A stretch of DNA of 64,000 nt from JAGTRP01 sp035255045. Lineage in GTDB: Bacteria > Pseudomonadota > Gammaproteobacteria > Burkholderiales > Rhodocyclaceae. Of the stretch, positions 24,604 through 32,934 are shown piece after piece. Made by a program: the position numbers and the translations under genes. How positions within the stretch are numbered: the stretch's first letter is position 1; every line of letters starts with the position of its first letter. Below the pieces are notes generated by a model. The model saw only the letters and a program-made list of their open reading frames with translations. It did no database searches and had not been told where the DNA came from. Location: assembly GCA_035255045.1 (NCBI GenBank), contig DATFAA010000054.1, positions 1 to 64,000 on the forward strand, read 5' to 3'.

Positions 24604-25407
24604 ATGACAATGACCAAGAAAAGCTTGCTTATCGGCCTGGCGCTGGCCTGGGGTGGAATGACGGCGGTGGCCCAACCGGTTTTCGACAGCCCCTCCCCGA
24701 CGGCGGGCAGCAGCAGCTCCCAGCAGGCCAACCAGATGGCCGACAAGGCCATGTACAAGGCCATCGAGTACCAGAATGCCGGCAAGCCGGGCCCGGTCAT
24801 CGTGGTCATTCCCGGCGAGGTGAAGAGCAGCAACGCCAGCTTCACCCAGAAGTTCGGACCCAACAACATCGCCGACTACGCCGAACTCGAACTCGGCAAC
24901 GCCAACTTCAAGGTCCTGGAGCGGACCGACCTCGGCCCCCTCCTCAACGAATTCACCCTCGCCTACACCATGGGCGACCCGAACACCGCCCGCAAGATGC
25001 TGCAGAAGGGCAAGTTCAAGACCGCCAAGTGGGTGGTCAAGTTCGACGTCCTCAAGGCCGAGCCGGTGGCCCAGGCCCAGCAGGGCTTCGACGGCGGCAC
25101 CGTCGGCAGCCTGATCAGCATCTTCGGCGGTTCCCGCGGCTCCCAGGCCGCCGGCGTCGCGGCCGGCTCGGTCAAGACCGAGGAATCCACCGGCGTCTGG
25201 ATCATCGGCATGCGCTACAAGATCATCAACGCCAACACCACCGAGCAGGTGGCCACCGGCTACACCGAGGAGAAGATGGAGCTGGGGGCCAAGGGCACCT
25301 CCATCCTCGGCTTCTCCAGCGGCGCTTCCGGCGGCCTCACCCTGGATTCCCTGGTGCAGCGCCTGGTGCAGAAATCCGTCTGGGAAATCGACGCCAAGTA
25401 CAAGTAA
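24604..25407 (+). CDS. CsgG/HfaB-like secreted protein
   Basis: 267 residues. N-terminal signal peptide, cleavage likely after AVA, without a lipobox cysteine, unlike classical CsgG which is a lipoprotein pore for curli export. The body shows the CsgG-type order: an early VIVVIPGEVK strand, FKVLERTDLGPLLNEF, a glycine-rich loop (GGTVGSLISIFGGSRGS) and the IIGMRYKIINANTTEQVATGYTEEKME strand pair, ending in LVQRLVQKSVWEIDAKYK. It may form or assist an outer-membrane assembly. It is co-transcribed with the caspase-fold gene (10 bases). Family assignment is by pattern and is moderate; no curli fibre gene is present. Confidence 0.65.
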   Translation: MTMTKKSLLIGLALAWGGMTAVAQPVFDSPSPTAGSSSSQQANQMADKAMYKAIEYQNAGKPGPVIVVIPGEVKSSNASFTQKFGPNNIADYAELELGNANFKVLERTDLGPLLNEFTLAYTMGDPNTARKMLQKGKFKTAKWVVKFDVLKAEPVAQAQQGFDGGTVGSLISIFGGSRGSQAAGVAAGSVKTEESTGVWIIGMRYKIINANTTEQVATGYTEEKMELGAKGTSILGFSSGASGGLTLDSLVQRLVQKSVWEIDAKYK

Positions 25408-25434
25408 GCCGGCCAGGGCGACCCCGGCCGACGC

Positions 25435-26376
25435 CTACAGGTATTCGAAAGTAGCGCCGTCGGCCTGGGGGTCGTTGGCCGAGGCTCCGAAGCAGACGGA
25501 GCCGCCGCCCTGCAGCAGGATTTCGGCCCGCCGCACCATGGTTTCCTGCATTCCAGCCAGGGCCACGTAGCTGCCGTTGGTGCTGCGATCCACATAGAAG
25601 TAGCGGTCGCCCCGCCGCTCGATGCGGGCGTGGTGGCGCGACGCCTTGCGGTCCTCGATGACCACGTCACTGCCCGAGTCCCGGCCCAGGCAGAGGATGG
25701 GGGTCTTCTCGTCCAGCAGATAGGCCCGGCCCCGGTAGCGCAGGCAGAGCCGGGGCGGGTTCTTCTTCCCGGCAGCGGCCTCCTCGGGCGCCTCTTCCTT
25801 GGCTTCCCGGGCCGGCGCCGGCTTGGCAGCCTTCCTGGCAGCCGGGGGAATGGTGTCCTCGGGCCTCTGCCAGCACACCTCGACCACCTGCACCCCCGTC
25901 CCTTTGCCGCCGGTGGACTGGCCCAGGTCCCGGACGTTGTCCCGCAGACTGCCGGAGAGCTGGGCGGCGGTTTGAAGGCTGGTGAGGATTTGCCCGGCAC
26001 GGGCCATGCCCACCACATGGGCGGCGGCGTTGACCGTCTCGCCGCTGCAGTCGCCGTTCTTCTCGGTCACCGGGCCGACGTGGAAACCGACGCGGATTCC
26101 GAGCTGCACACCCGACACCGGCGGCAGGTCGGACACCCGCTGCTGCATTTCCTGGGCGCACTGGCAGGCCGCCTCGGCGCTCCCGAACAGCGCCATGACC
26201 TCGTCGCCGGAAGTCTTCGCCAGGCGGCCGCCAAAGACCTCGATGGCCCGCTCCATGCGCTTCAGGCAGCGGTCCACCGCGTGGTCGGCCTCGGTGTCGC
26301 CCAGCCGCTCGTAGAGCCGGGTGCTGCCCGCAACGTCGGCGAACAGAACGGCAAGCCTGCGTTCCATGCCTTCCAT
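25435..26376 (-). CDS. Class III nucleotide cyclase fused to FHA domain
   Basis: 313 residues, soluble. Residues about 5-165 are an adenylate/guanylate cyclase domain with metal-binding Asp14 (LFADVAGST) and Asp58 (KTSGDEVMALF). After a Lys/Ala/Glu-rich linker (about 180-205) comes an FHA domain (about 210-305) with the GRDSGSD, SRHHARIE and NGSYV motifs that bind phosphothreonine peptides. Start ATG at 26376 with GGAG upstream. It converges on the CsgG-like gene with 27 bases between stops. Lys52/Thr55-type residues suggest adenylate cyclase, but the substrate-specifying pair is not certain. An FHA domain implies control by a Ser/Thr kinase that is not in this window. Confidence 0.82.
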   Translation of the reverse strand: MEGMERRLAVLFADVAGSTRLYERLGDTEADHAVDRCLKRMERAIEVFGGRLAKTSGDEVMALFGSAEAACQCAQEMQQRVSDLPPVSGVQLGIRVGFHVGPVTEKNGDCSGETVNAAAHVVGMARAGQILTSLQTAAQLSGSLRDNVRDLGQSTGGKGTGVQVVEVCWQRPEDTIPPAARKAAKPAPAREAKEEAPEEAAAGKKNPPRLCLRYRGRAYLLDEKTPILCLGRDSGSDVVIEDRKASRHHARIERRGDRYFYVDRSTNGSYVALAGMQETMVRRAEILLQGGGSVCFGASANDPQADGATFEYL

Positions 26377-26448
26377 CTCAAGCTCCAGTGCCCACGCCCC
26401 GAATCCGAGGACCGGCAGTCATCGCAAACGCCGACACCGTTGCCGGCG

Positions 26449-27312
26449 TCATGACACGAAGCCCAGGGGGATGGCTCCGGCGATGGGCATTTCCGGGGCG
26501 TCGAAGGCGATGTCGCCCTCGTCCACCCGGGTGTCCAGGGTCAGGCCCTTGAAGTCGAAAAGGTCGTTATCGGCCAGATGGGAGGGCACGACGTTCTGCA
26601 TGGCAGTGAACACGGCCTCGGTGCGGCCCGGGTAGCGGCGGTCCCAGTCCTGCATCATCTCCCGGATCTTCTGGCGCTGGAGGTTGTCCTGGGAGCCGCA
26701 CAGGTTGCAGGGGATGATGGGGAATTCCATGCCGCGGGCGTACTTGGCGATGTCCGCCTCGGCGCAGTAGGCCAGGGGCCGGATGACGACGTGGGCGCCG
26801 TCGTCGGTCACCAGCTTGGGCGGCATGGCCTTGAGCTTGCCGCCGAAGAGCATGTTGAGGAACAGGGTATGCACCATGTCGTCCCGGTGGTGGCCGAGGG
26901 CGATCTTGTTGGCGCCCAGTTCCTTGGCGGTGCGGTAGATGATGCCGCGGCGCAGCCGGGAGCAGAGGGAGCAGGTGGTCTTGCCCTCCGGAATCTTCTC
27001 CTTGACGACCGAATAGGTGTCGGCCTCGACGATGCGGTATTCGATGCCGATGGAGTCGAAGTACCGGGGCAGCACGTCGGCCGGGAAGCCGGGCTGCTTC
27101 TGGTCGAGGTTCATGGCGATGAGCCGGAAGTTGACCGGCGCCCGCTCCCGCAGGGCCATGAGGATGGAGAGCAGGGTGTAGGAATCCTTGCCGCCGGAGA
27201 CGCAGACCAGGACGGTGTCGCCGTCCTCGATCATGTTGTAGTCGCCGATCGCTTTGCCGGTGCGGCCTTCCAGGAATTTCTTGAGCTTTTGCAGGTTGTT
27301 CGAGGTGTTCAT
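26449..27312 (-). CDS. ttcA: tRNA 2-thiocytidine biosynthesis protein TtcA
   Basis: 287 residues. ATP-dependent thiolation of cytidine 32 in tRNA, using a [4Fe-4S] cluster. PP-loop SGGKDS at 39-44, CSLC (C114, C117) and CNLC (C202, C205), and GHHRDDMVHTLFLN. Start ATG at 27312; the protein is the standard group I length. Only 2 bases separate it from the pteridine reductase stop, so the two are co-transcribed though functionally unrelated. Confidence 0.97.
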   Translation of the reverse strand: MNTSNNLQKLKKFLEGRTGKAIGDYNMIEDGDTVLVCVSGGKDSYTLLSILMALRERAPVNFRLIAMNLDQKQPGFPADVLPRYFDSIGIEYRIVEADTYSVVKEKIPEGKTTCSLCSRLRRGIIYRTAKELGANKIALGHHRDDMVHTLFLNMLFGGKLKAMPPKLVTDDGAHVVIRPLAYCAEADIAKYARGMEFPIIPCNLCGSQDNLQRQKIREMMQDWDRRYPGRTEAVFTAMQNVVPSHLADNDLFDFKGLTLDTRVDEGDIAFDAPEMPIAGAIPLGFVS

Positions 27313-27314
27313 GG

Positions 27315-28070
27315 TTACAGATGGGCAGTACGGCCGCCGTCCACGTTGAGGACCTGGCCGGTCATGTAGGACGCGGCGCCGAGAAGGAAGTGAACCGTCG
27401 AGGCGATGTCCTCGGGGGAACCCTCCCGCTTGAGGAGGGTGTGTTCGACGATGGACGAGCGTTCCGCCGTCGGGAACTGGCCGTCGCTGGGCCACAGGAT
27501 GGCGCCGGGGGCGACGGCGTTGACTCGCACCTCGGGTCCCAGCTCGATGGCCAGGGCCCGGGTCAGGGTGAGCAGGGCGCCCTTGGCGGCGCAGTACAGG
27601 GCATAGCCCTTCAGCGGCCGCTCGGCGTGGATGTCGGTGATGTTGACGATGGCCCCCCGGCTGCGGCGCAAATGAGGCGCGGCGGCCTGGGCCAGGAAGA
27701 GGGGCGCCTTGAAATTGCTCCCGGTCAGGTCGTCCCAGGCCGCTTCGTCGATGCTGCCGACCGGGGTGGGAAAGAAGCTGGAGGCATTGTTGACCAGTCC
27801 GTCCAGGCGGCCATGGCCGGCTACTACCGATTCCACCAGGGCCGGCAGGCTGCCGGTGGCGAGCAGGTCGGCCTGATAGGCGGCGGCGGAGCCGGGACGC
27901 CGGCCGTTCAGTTCGGCCACCAGGGCATCCGCCTCGCCCTGGGCGCTGCGGTAGTGCAGGGCCACGGTGGCGCCGGCGGCGTGCAGCCGGCGGGCGATCG
28001 CCGCCCCCACCCGCTTGGCGCTGCCGGTGACGAGGACGACCTGGCCGACGAGACTGTTGTTGGATTCCAT
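27315..28070 (-). CDS. Pteridine reductase (short-chain dehydrogenase)
   Basis: 251 residues. NADPH-dependent reduction of dihydro- or biopterin-type substrates is the family role. The TGSAKRVG motif (15-22) with Arg/Lys in the cofactor loop is the hallmark that separates pteridine reductases (FolM/PTR1) from other SDRs. Catalytic Tyr159-x3-Lys163 (YCAAK), NNASSF and the C-terminal GQVLNVDGGRTAHL fit. Start ATG at 28070. It leads the two-gene unit with ttcA and is divergent from the methyltransferase gene. It could support folate metabolism as an alternative dihydrofolate reductase. Confidence 0.87.
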   Translation of the reverse strand: MESNNSLVGQVVLVTGSAKRVGAAIARRLHAAGATVALHYRSAQGEADALVAELNGRRPGSAAAYQADLLATGSLPALVESVVAGHGRLDGLVNNASSFFPTPVGSIDEAAWDDLTGSNFKAPLFLAQAAAPHLRRSRGAIVNITDIHAERPLKGYALYCAAKGALLTLTRALAIELGPEVRVNAVAPGAILWPSDGQFPTAERSSIVEHTLLKREGSPEDIASTVHFLLGAASYMTGQVLNVDGGRTAHL

Positions 28071-28155
28071 GGAACGGCAAGTTTACCGCGAACCGGGAGG
28101 ATGGCCGGCGTTTCTCTGGCGATAAAGGCTAAAATCCGTCCTTTTCGCCGCACCC

Positions 28156-29313
28156 ATGTCCCTTCCGACCCCCTCCCCCGACGCCCTCGCCCACAGCGCC
28201 CAGGTCGCCGCCCTCCTCCGGCAGGAAATCGCCGCCCACGGCGGCTGGCTGTCCTTTGCCCGTTTCATGGAGCGGGTGCTCTATGCCCCCGGCCTCGGCT
28301 ACTACTCGGCAGGAGCCCGGAAATTCGGCGCCGCCGGCGACTTCGTCACCGCCCCCGAGCTCACCCCCTTCTTCGGCTACGCCCTCGCCCGCCAGGTGGC
28401 CCAGTCCATGGCCACGGCCGGCAATGCCGTGCTCGAGGTCGGTGCCGGCTCCGGCCGCCTGGCCGCCGACCTCCTGCTGGAACTGGAGCGCCTGGGCAGC
28501 CTGCCCGAGCGCTACTTCATCCTCGAGCTGTCCGGCGACCTGCGGCAGCGCCAGCAGGCCACCCTGGCGGCCGCGGCGCCCCACTTGGCGGCTCGGGTGG
28601 AATGGCTGGACCGGCTGCCCGAAAGCTTCGCCGGGGTGGTGGTGGGCAACGAACTCCTCGACGCCATGCCGGTGCACCTGGTGGCCTGGCGGGAATCCGG
28701 CATCCTGGAGCGGGGCGTGGTCGTGGCCGCCGACGACGGCTTCGCCTGGGAGGAGCGGCCGGCCACCGGCGCCGTGCTGGCCGCCGCCGAGGAAATCGCC
28801 GGCCAGTGCGGCCTTCCTCCCGGCTTCGAGAGCGAGATCGGGCTCGCCGCCCAGGCCTGGGCGGCGGAGTGGGGCCGCATCCTCACCCGGGGCACCATCC
28901 TCCTCATCGACTACGGCTTCCCGCGCCGGGAGTTCTACCATTTCCAGCGCGGCCGCGGCACCCTCATGTGCCATTACCGCCACCACGCCCACCCGGACCC
29001 CTTCTACCTGCCCGGTCTCCAGGACATCACCGCCCACGTCGATTTCACCGGCATCATCGCCGCTGCCCACGGGGCGGGGCTGGAGCTGCAGGGCTACGCC
29101 AGCCAGGGGCAGTTCCTCCTCAATTGCGGCATCCTGGAGCGCCTGGCCGAGCTGCCGCCGGAATCCACCGAATACATCCGCGCTGCCGGGGCGGTGAACA
29201 AGCTCCTCCTGCCCCACGAAATGGGCGAGCTGTTCAAGGTCATCGCCCTCGGTCGGGGCGTCGATTCGCCCCTCCTGGGCTTCGCCCGGGGCGACCAGAG
29301 CCATCGGCTCTGA
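28156..29313 (+). CDS. MidA/NDUFAF7-type SAM-dependent methyltransferase (DUF185)
   Basis: 385 residues. The human homologue NDUFAF7 methylates an arginine of a complex I subunit; bacterial members are presumed protein arginine methyltransferases. Motifs: FMERVLYAPGLGYYSAG, FGAAGDFVTAPELTPFFG, SAM-binding VLEVGAGSGRLA, and GNELLDAMPVH. Start ATG at 28156 with no strong ribosome site. It is divergent from the pteridine reductase across 85 bases. Interestingly a complex I NDUFA9-like gene lies 3 kb away, but genes for complex I itself are not present. Confidence 0.88.
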   Translation: MSLPTPSPDALAHSAQVAALLRQEIAAHGGWLSFARFMERVLYAPGLGYYSAGARKFGAAGDFVTAPELTPFFGYALARQVAQSMATAGNAVLEVGAGSGRLAADLLLELERLGSLPERYFILELSGDLRQRQQATLAAAAPHLAARVEWLDRLPESFAGVVVGNELLDAMPVHLVAWRESGILERGVVVAADDGFAWEERPATGAVLAAAEEIAGQCGLPPGFESEIGLAAQAWAAEWGRILTRGTILLIDYGFPRREFYHFQRGRGTLMCHYRHHAHPDPFYLPGLQDITAHVDFTGIIAAAHGAGLELQGYASQGQFLLNCGILERLAELPPESTEYIRAAGAVNKLLLPHEMGELFKVIALGRGVDSPLLGFARGDQSHRL

Positions 29314-29357
29314 GGCCCGGACGATATATACTGAAAGCGTTCAACCCGGAGGCTTCC

Positions 29358-29549
29358 ATGGAATTGACCGGTCTTTCATCCCTATCGACGGCCCTGTCCC
29401 AGGCGACTGCCCAGGACTCGGCGGCCATACTGGTGCAGAAGAAGGCGATGGAGATCGCCGCCCAGGGTGCCGCCGAGCTGCTCCAGGCCGTGCCCCAGCC
29501 GAGCAACAATCCGCCCCATCTGGGGCAGAACGTGGACGTGAAGGCTTAG
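29358..29549 (+). CDS. YjfB-type putative motility protein
   Basis: 63 residues. It begins MELTGLSSLSTALSQ and ends NNPPHLGQNVDVKA, with QKKAMEIAAQGAAELLQA between, which matches the short YjfB_motility family. Start ATG at 29358 with CCGGAGG upstream. The family is associated with motility genes in other bacteria but its function is unknown. Its stop codon overlaps that of the hydrolase on the other strand by 4 bases. Small and easily missed. Confidence 0.85.
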   Translation: MELTGLSSLSTALSQATAQDSAAILVQKKAMEIAAQGAAELLQAVPQPSNNPPHLGQNVDVKA

Positions 29550-30352
29550 GGCGCCGTCTCCAACAGCCAGTCCCGCAAAGTGGCCGCTACCAGCGGCCAT
29601 TTCTTTTCGTGGGTGACGGCGTGGCCCATGCCGTGGAAGATGCGGTCGGGCAGGCCGTAGGTGCGGGCGGTGGCCTGCACCAGGAAGGCCGGCACCAGGA
29701 TGTCCTTCTCCGCCCCCAGGACCAGCATGGGCGGGCGCCTCATGAGGGGCAGGAGGGGCAGGTTGAACATGGACATGTCCCAGATCGCCCGCTGGGACTC
29801 GGCCTGCATGCGCCCAAGGAAGCCGTCCGCCACCTCGTGGCTGATCTCCTCGGCGAACAGGGCGTCCCGCAGGGTGGCGGCCGACGGCCGGCCGCCCGCC
29901 ATGATCTGGTTGATTTCGAGAAAGAGCTGGGGCCGCTGCAAGAGGATGTGAAACTGGGCCGCCACCAGACCCTGGGGCGGCACCGAGCAGACGAGGGCGG
30001 CGGCCGGGGCCGGGTGGCGCTCCAGGCTCTTCTGGACGATGAAGCCGCCCATGGAATGGCCGATCAGGACGGCCGGCTCGCCCAGCCAGCGCAGGACGGT
30101 GCCGACGTCATCGACGTAGTCGGCGACGGAGTGCCAGTGGATGTGGTCGTGGCCGCGGCTGCCGCCGTGGCCGCGCAGGGAGACGGCGTAGCTGCGGTAG
30201 CCGTCCTCGGCCAGGAAGGGCATGAAGGTCTCCCACATCCAGGCGGCGGCGAAGGCGCCATGGACGAAGAGGAGCGGCGGGCGCTGGTGCTCGCTGGCAT
30301 CGGGCTCGCAGCAGAGGATTTCGAGGCCGTCGACGAATTGGCTGGTGATCAT
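29546..30352 (-). CDS. Alpha/beta hydrolase
   Basis: 268 residues. The nucleophile elbow is GHSMGG with Ser100, the oxyanion segment is HGAFAAAWMW at 31-40, and the late catalytic pair are Asp in LGAEKDILVP and His in GMGHAVTHEKKW. Fold and catalytic triad are secure, the substrate is not; lysophospholipase or short ester/thioester hydrolysis are the usual guesses. No signal peptide, so cytoplasmic. The gene is convergent with yjfB (4-base overlap of stops) and divergent from the DUF2905 gene (57 bases). Confidence 0.87.
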   Translation of the reverse strand: MITSQFVDGLEILCCEPDASEHQRPPLLFVHGAFAAAWMWETFMPFLAEDGYRSYAVSLRGHGGSRGHDHIHWHSVADYVDDVGTVLRWLGEPAVLIGHSMGGFIVQKSLERHPAPAAALVCSVPPQGLVAAQFHILLQRPQLFLEINQIMAGGRPSAATLRDALFAEEISHEVADGFLGRMQAESQRAIWDMSMFNLPLLPLMRRPPMLVLGAEKDILVPAFLVQATARTYGLPDRIFHGMGHAVTHEKKWPLVAATLRDWLLETAP

Positions 30353-30409
30353 GGTGGACTCGGGCCGGGCGTGGTCTAATGGGAGCCGGGCGGCTCAAGG
30401 CAAGGCGAC

Positions 30410-30607
30410 ATGTTCAAGTGGATTCTGACTCTGGTCATCGCGATCTTTCTTCTCGGTATCTGCACGCCCCATCTGGCGCGGATCGTGCGCCGGGGCCGGC
30501 TGCCCGGCGATGTGGCCTTCCGCTTCCGCGGTCGGACCTACGTTTTCCCCTTTACTTCCACCCTGCTGCTGTCCCTGCTGGTATTTCTTGTTTCAAGGGT
30601 GCTTTGA
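30410..30607 (+). CDS. Small membrane protein, DUF2905 family
   Basis: 65 residues with two hydrophobic helices (about 3-21 and 48-64) joined by a basic loop with the family motif GRLPGDVAFRFRGRTYVFPFTSTLLLS (GRLPGD is the hallmark). Function unknown. Start ATG at 30410. Its last 15 bases overlap the 3' end of cca on the opposite strand. Confidence 0.85.
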   Translation: MFKWILTLVIAIFLLGICTPHLARIVRRGRLPGDVAFRFRGRTYVFPFTSTLLLSLLVFLVSRVL

Positions 30608-31810
30608 CGCTGCCTTGACGGCGGCGATCCTGGCCTCGTGCACCCGGTCGGGAATCTGGGCCTTGTCGGCGCAGTTCCGGGCAATGGCCCCGGCATCCAC
30701 CGACTTCACCGCGGCCAGGGCCCGGCGGAACAGCGCCGGCACCTCGTAGACCGCATCCTCCCTGCCCAGCCGGCCGCGGAAATCGCATTCGCAGGCCTGC
30801 AGGAGCTGCTCGAAGCGCTCCGGCCGCCGCAGGGCGTCGGTCTTCTCCAGGAGGGAGACCACGGTGGAAGGCTTCAATTCCTGGCCCCGGTGGATGTCCC
30901 CGTGCCAACGGGCAGCTAGCAAGGCGAGGTCCCGGGCATCGTTGGGCACCTTCAGGCGGGTGCACAGGTCCTTGGCCAGCTCGACGCTGCGGGCCTCGTG
31001 GCCGTGGTGGCGAGGCAGCAAGTCGGCCGGGGTGGTGCCCTTGCCGAGGTCGTGGGTCAGGGCGGCGAAGCGCACCGGCAGGCCGTAGCCCTGGCGGGCT
31101 GCCTGGTCCACTACCATGAGGGTGTGGATGCCGGTATCCACTTCCGGATGGAAGTCGGCCCGCTGGGGCACGCCGAACAGGCGGTCCACCTCGGGTAGCA
31201 GGCGGGCCAGGGCGTCGCACTCCCGCAGCACCTGGAAGAGCCGGGACGGCCTGGCCTCCATCAGTCCCCGGGCCACCTCCTGCCAGACCCGCTCGGGCAC
31301 CAGGTGGTCCACTTCGCCGGCTTCCACCATCTGCCGCATCAGGGCCATGGTCTCGGGGGCGACGGAGAATTCGGTGAAGCGGGCGGCGAAGCGGGCCAGG
31401 CGCAGGATGCGCACCGGGTCCTCGACGAAGGCGGGCCCGACGTGGCGCAGGATCCTGGCCTGGAGATCGGCCTGGCCGTGGAAGGGATCGACCAGGGTGC
31501 CGTCCGCGGCCCGGGCCATGGCGTTGATGGTCAGGTCCCGGCGCGCCAGGTCCTGTTCCAGGGTGACGTCGGGGGCGGCGTGGAAGGCGAAGCCGTGGTA
31601 GCCGTGCCCGGTCTTGCGCTCGGTGCGGGCGAGGGCGTATTCCTCGTTGGTCTCGGGGTGGAGGAAGACCGGAAAGTCCTTCCCCACGGGGCGATAGCCC
31701 TGGGCCAGCATGGCCTGCGGGGTGCCGCCCACCACCACGTAGTCGCGGTCGCTCCCCGGCAGGCCGAGAAGCTCGTCGCGAACAGCCCCGCCGACGATGT
31801 AGATTTCCAT
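30593..31810 (-). CDS. cca: Multifunctional CCA tRNA nucleotidyltransferase
   Basis: 405 residues. Adds or repairs the CCA end of tRNA. The N-terminal nucleotidyltransferase has GGAVRDELLG and GSDRDYVVVGG, then TERKTGHGYHGF, RRDLTINAMA and EDPVRILRLARFAARF. The C-terminal HD domain (HTLMVVDQAA, ALTHDLGKG) marks the betaproteobacterial/enteric type with phosphatase and 2',3'-cyclic phosphodiesterase activities. Start ATG at 31810. It follows the NDUFA9-like gene by 24 bases on the same strand, and its 3' end overlaps the DUF2905 gene. Confidence 0.95.
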   Translation of the reverse strand: MEIYIVGGAVRDELLGLPGSDRDYVVVGGTPQAMLAQGYRPVGKDFPVFLHPETNEEYALARTERKTGHGYHGFAFHAAPDVTLEQDLARRDLTINAMARAADGTLVDPFHGQADLQARILRHVGPAFVEDPVRILRLARFAARFTEFSVAPETMALMRQMVEAGEVDHLVPERVWQEVARGLMEARPSRLFQVLRECDALARLLPEVDRLFGVPQRADFHPEVDTGIHTLMVVDQAARQGYGLPVRFAALTHDLGKGTTPADLLPRHHGHEARSVELAKDLCTRLKVPNDARDLALLAARWHGDIHRGQELKPSTVVSLLEKTDALRRPERFEQLLQACECDFRGRLGREDAVYEVPALFRRALAAVKSVDAGAIARNCADKAQIPDRVHEARIAAVKAASKHP

Positions 31811-31834
31811 CAGCGGGGCTCCCTCATGGGCCGG

Positions 31835-32797
31835 TCAGCGCCCGGCGCGGAAGCGGAAGCCTTCCAGACGGCCCTTGGGCGTGTTGTGGGCGATGTAGGC
31901 GGGTGCAATGGCTTCCAGGGCGGTGGGGTGCCAGGCCGGGAAGGTGTTGCAGCCGGGCTTGCAGACATTGTCCACTTCCATGGAACGCAGGTTGTCCGGC
32001 GACAGGATGGGCTTGGGAGCCAGCCACATGATGCCGGCCTGGAGGTAGGCCAGGGACTCGGGCAGGGCGATGATCCTGGCGTGGCTGCGGGTCAGCTCGG
32101 CGGTGTAATCCACCAGTTCCCGCAGGGTGTAGACCTTGGGCCCGCAGAGGTCGTAGGCCTGGCCGATGGTCGCGGCGTTGCCGAGGGCCTCCACGAAGGC
32201 GTCGGCCACGTCCGCCACCCACACCGGCTGGAACTTGGCATGGCCGAAGCCGAGCGGGAAGAAGGGGAACTTCTTCAGGGCGTTGGCGAAGGTGTTGAGG
32301 AAGGAATCGCAATGGCCGAACATGACCGAGGGACGGAACACGGTGACTTCCAGCTCGTCCCGGGCAGCCAGGACGAGCTGCTCGCCCTCGCCCTTGGAGC
32401 ACAGGTACTCGGAGGGGCCCTTGGGGTCGGCGCCGAGGGCGCTCATGTGGATCAGGCGGCGGACGCCGGCGGCCTTGCAGGCGGCGACGATCTTCCTGGG
32501 CAGCTCGACATGGGCCTGGGCGAAGTCGCGGCTGTAGGGCAGCTTGACGTCCCGGCTGTGGAGGATGCCGACCAGGTTGATGACTGCGTCGTGGCCCTTC
32601 ACCAGTTCGGTCAGGGCCTTCTCGTCATTGACGTTGGCCTGGACCATGTCCACGTGGGGCAGCGTGATCGGCGCCTTGGTGCGCTCCCGCCGCCGGGTCG
32701 GGATGGTGACGTCGATGTCCCGTTCGGAAAGGCGGTTGGCGATGTAGGTACCGACGAAGCCGCTACCCCCCAGCAGCAAGACCTTCTTGATGTCCAT
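31835..32797 (-). CDS. Complex I NDUFA9-family NAD(P)-binding protein
   Basis: 320 residues, an atypical SDR. Rossmann motif GGSGFVGTYIANRL near the N-terminus, then VINLVGILHSR and MSALGADPKGPSEYLCSKGEGE (YxxxK-type site replaced by YLCSKGE), and FRPSVMFG. This is the pattern of the NDUFA9 accessory group, which in bacteria is often annotated as NAD-dependent epimerase. The role in bacteria is not settled, and quinone-related functions have been suggested. Start ATG at 32797. It probably leads a two-gene unit with cca. It is divergent from the DUF748 gene across 137 bases. Confidence 0.85.
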   Translation of the reverse strand: MDIKKVLLLGGSGFVGTYIANRLSERDIDVTIPTRRRERTKAPITLPHVDMVQANVNDEKALTELVKGHDAVINLVGILHSRDVKLPYSRDFAQAHVELPRKIVAACKAAGVRRLIHMSALGADPKGPSEYLCSKGEGEQLVLAARDELEVTVFRPSVMFGHCDSFLNTFANALKKFPFFPLGFGHAKFQPVWVADVADAFVEALGNAATIGQAYDLCGPKVYTLRELVDYTAELTRSHARIIALPESLAYLQAGIMWLAPKPILSPDNLRSMEVDNVCKPGCNTFPAWHPTALEAIAPAYIAHNTPKGRLEGFRFRAGR

Positions 32798-32934
32798 TGG
32801 AGCTCCGGAAACCGAATTCGAAAGCCTTGAATTTTAACCCGAACGGCGTGCCGAGGCACGGAAATCCAGGCATTGAGCCGATAGGCCGCTGTCAAAGAGC
32901 TACAATCCATTGAAACAAGACCACGAAGAAAACC

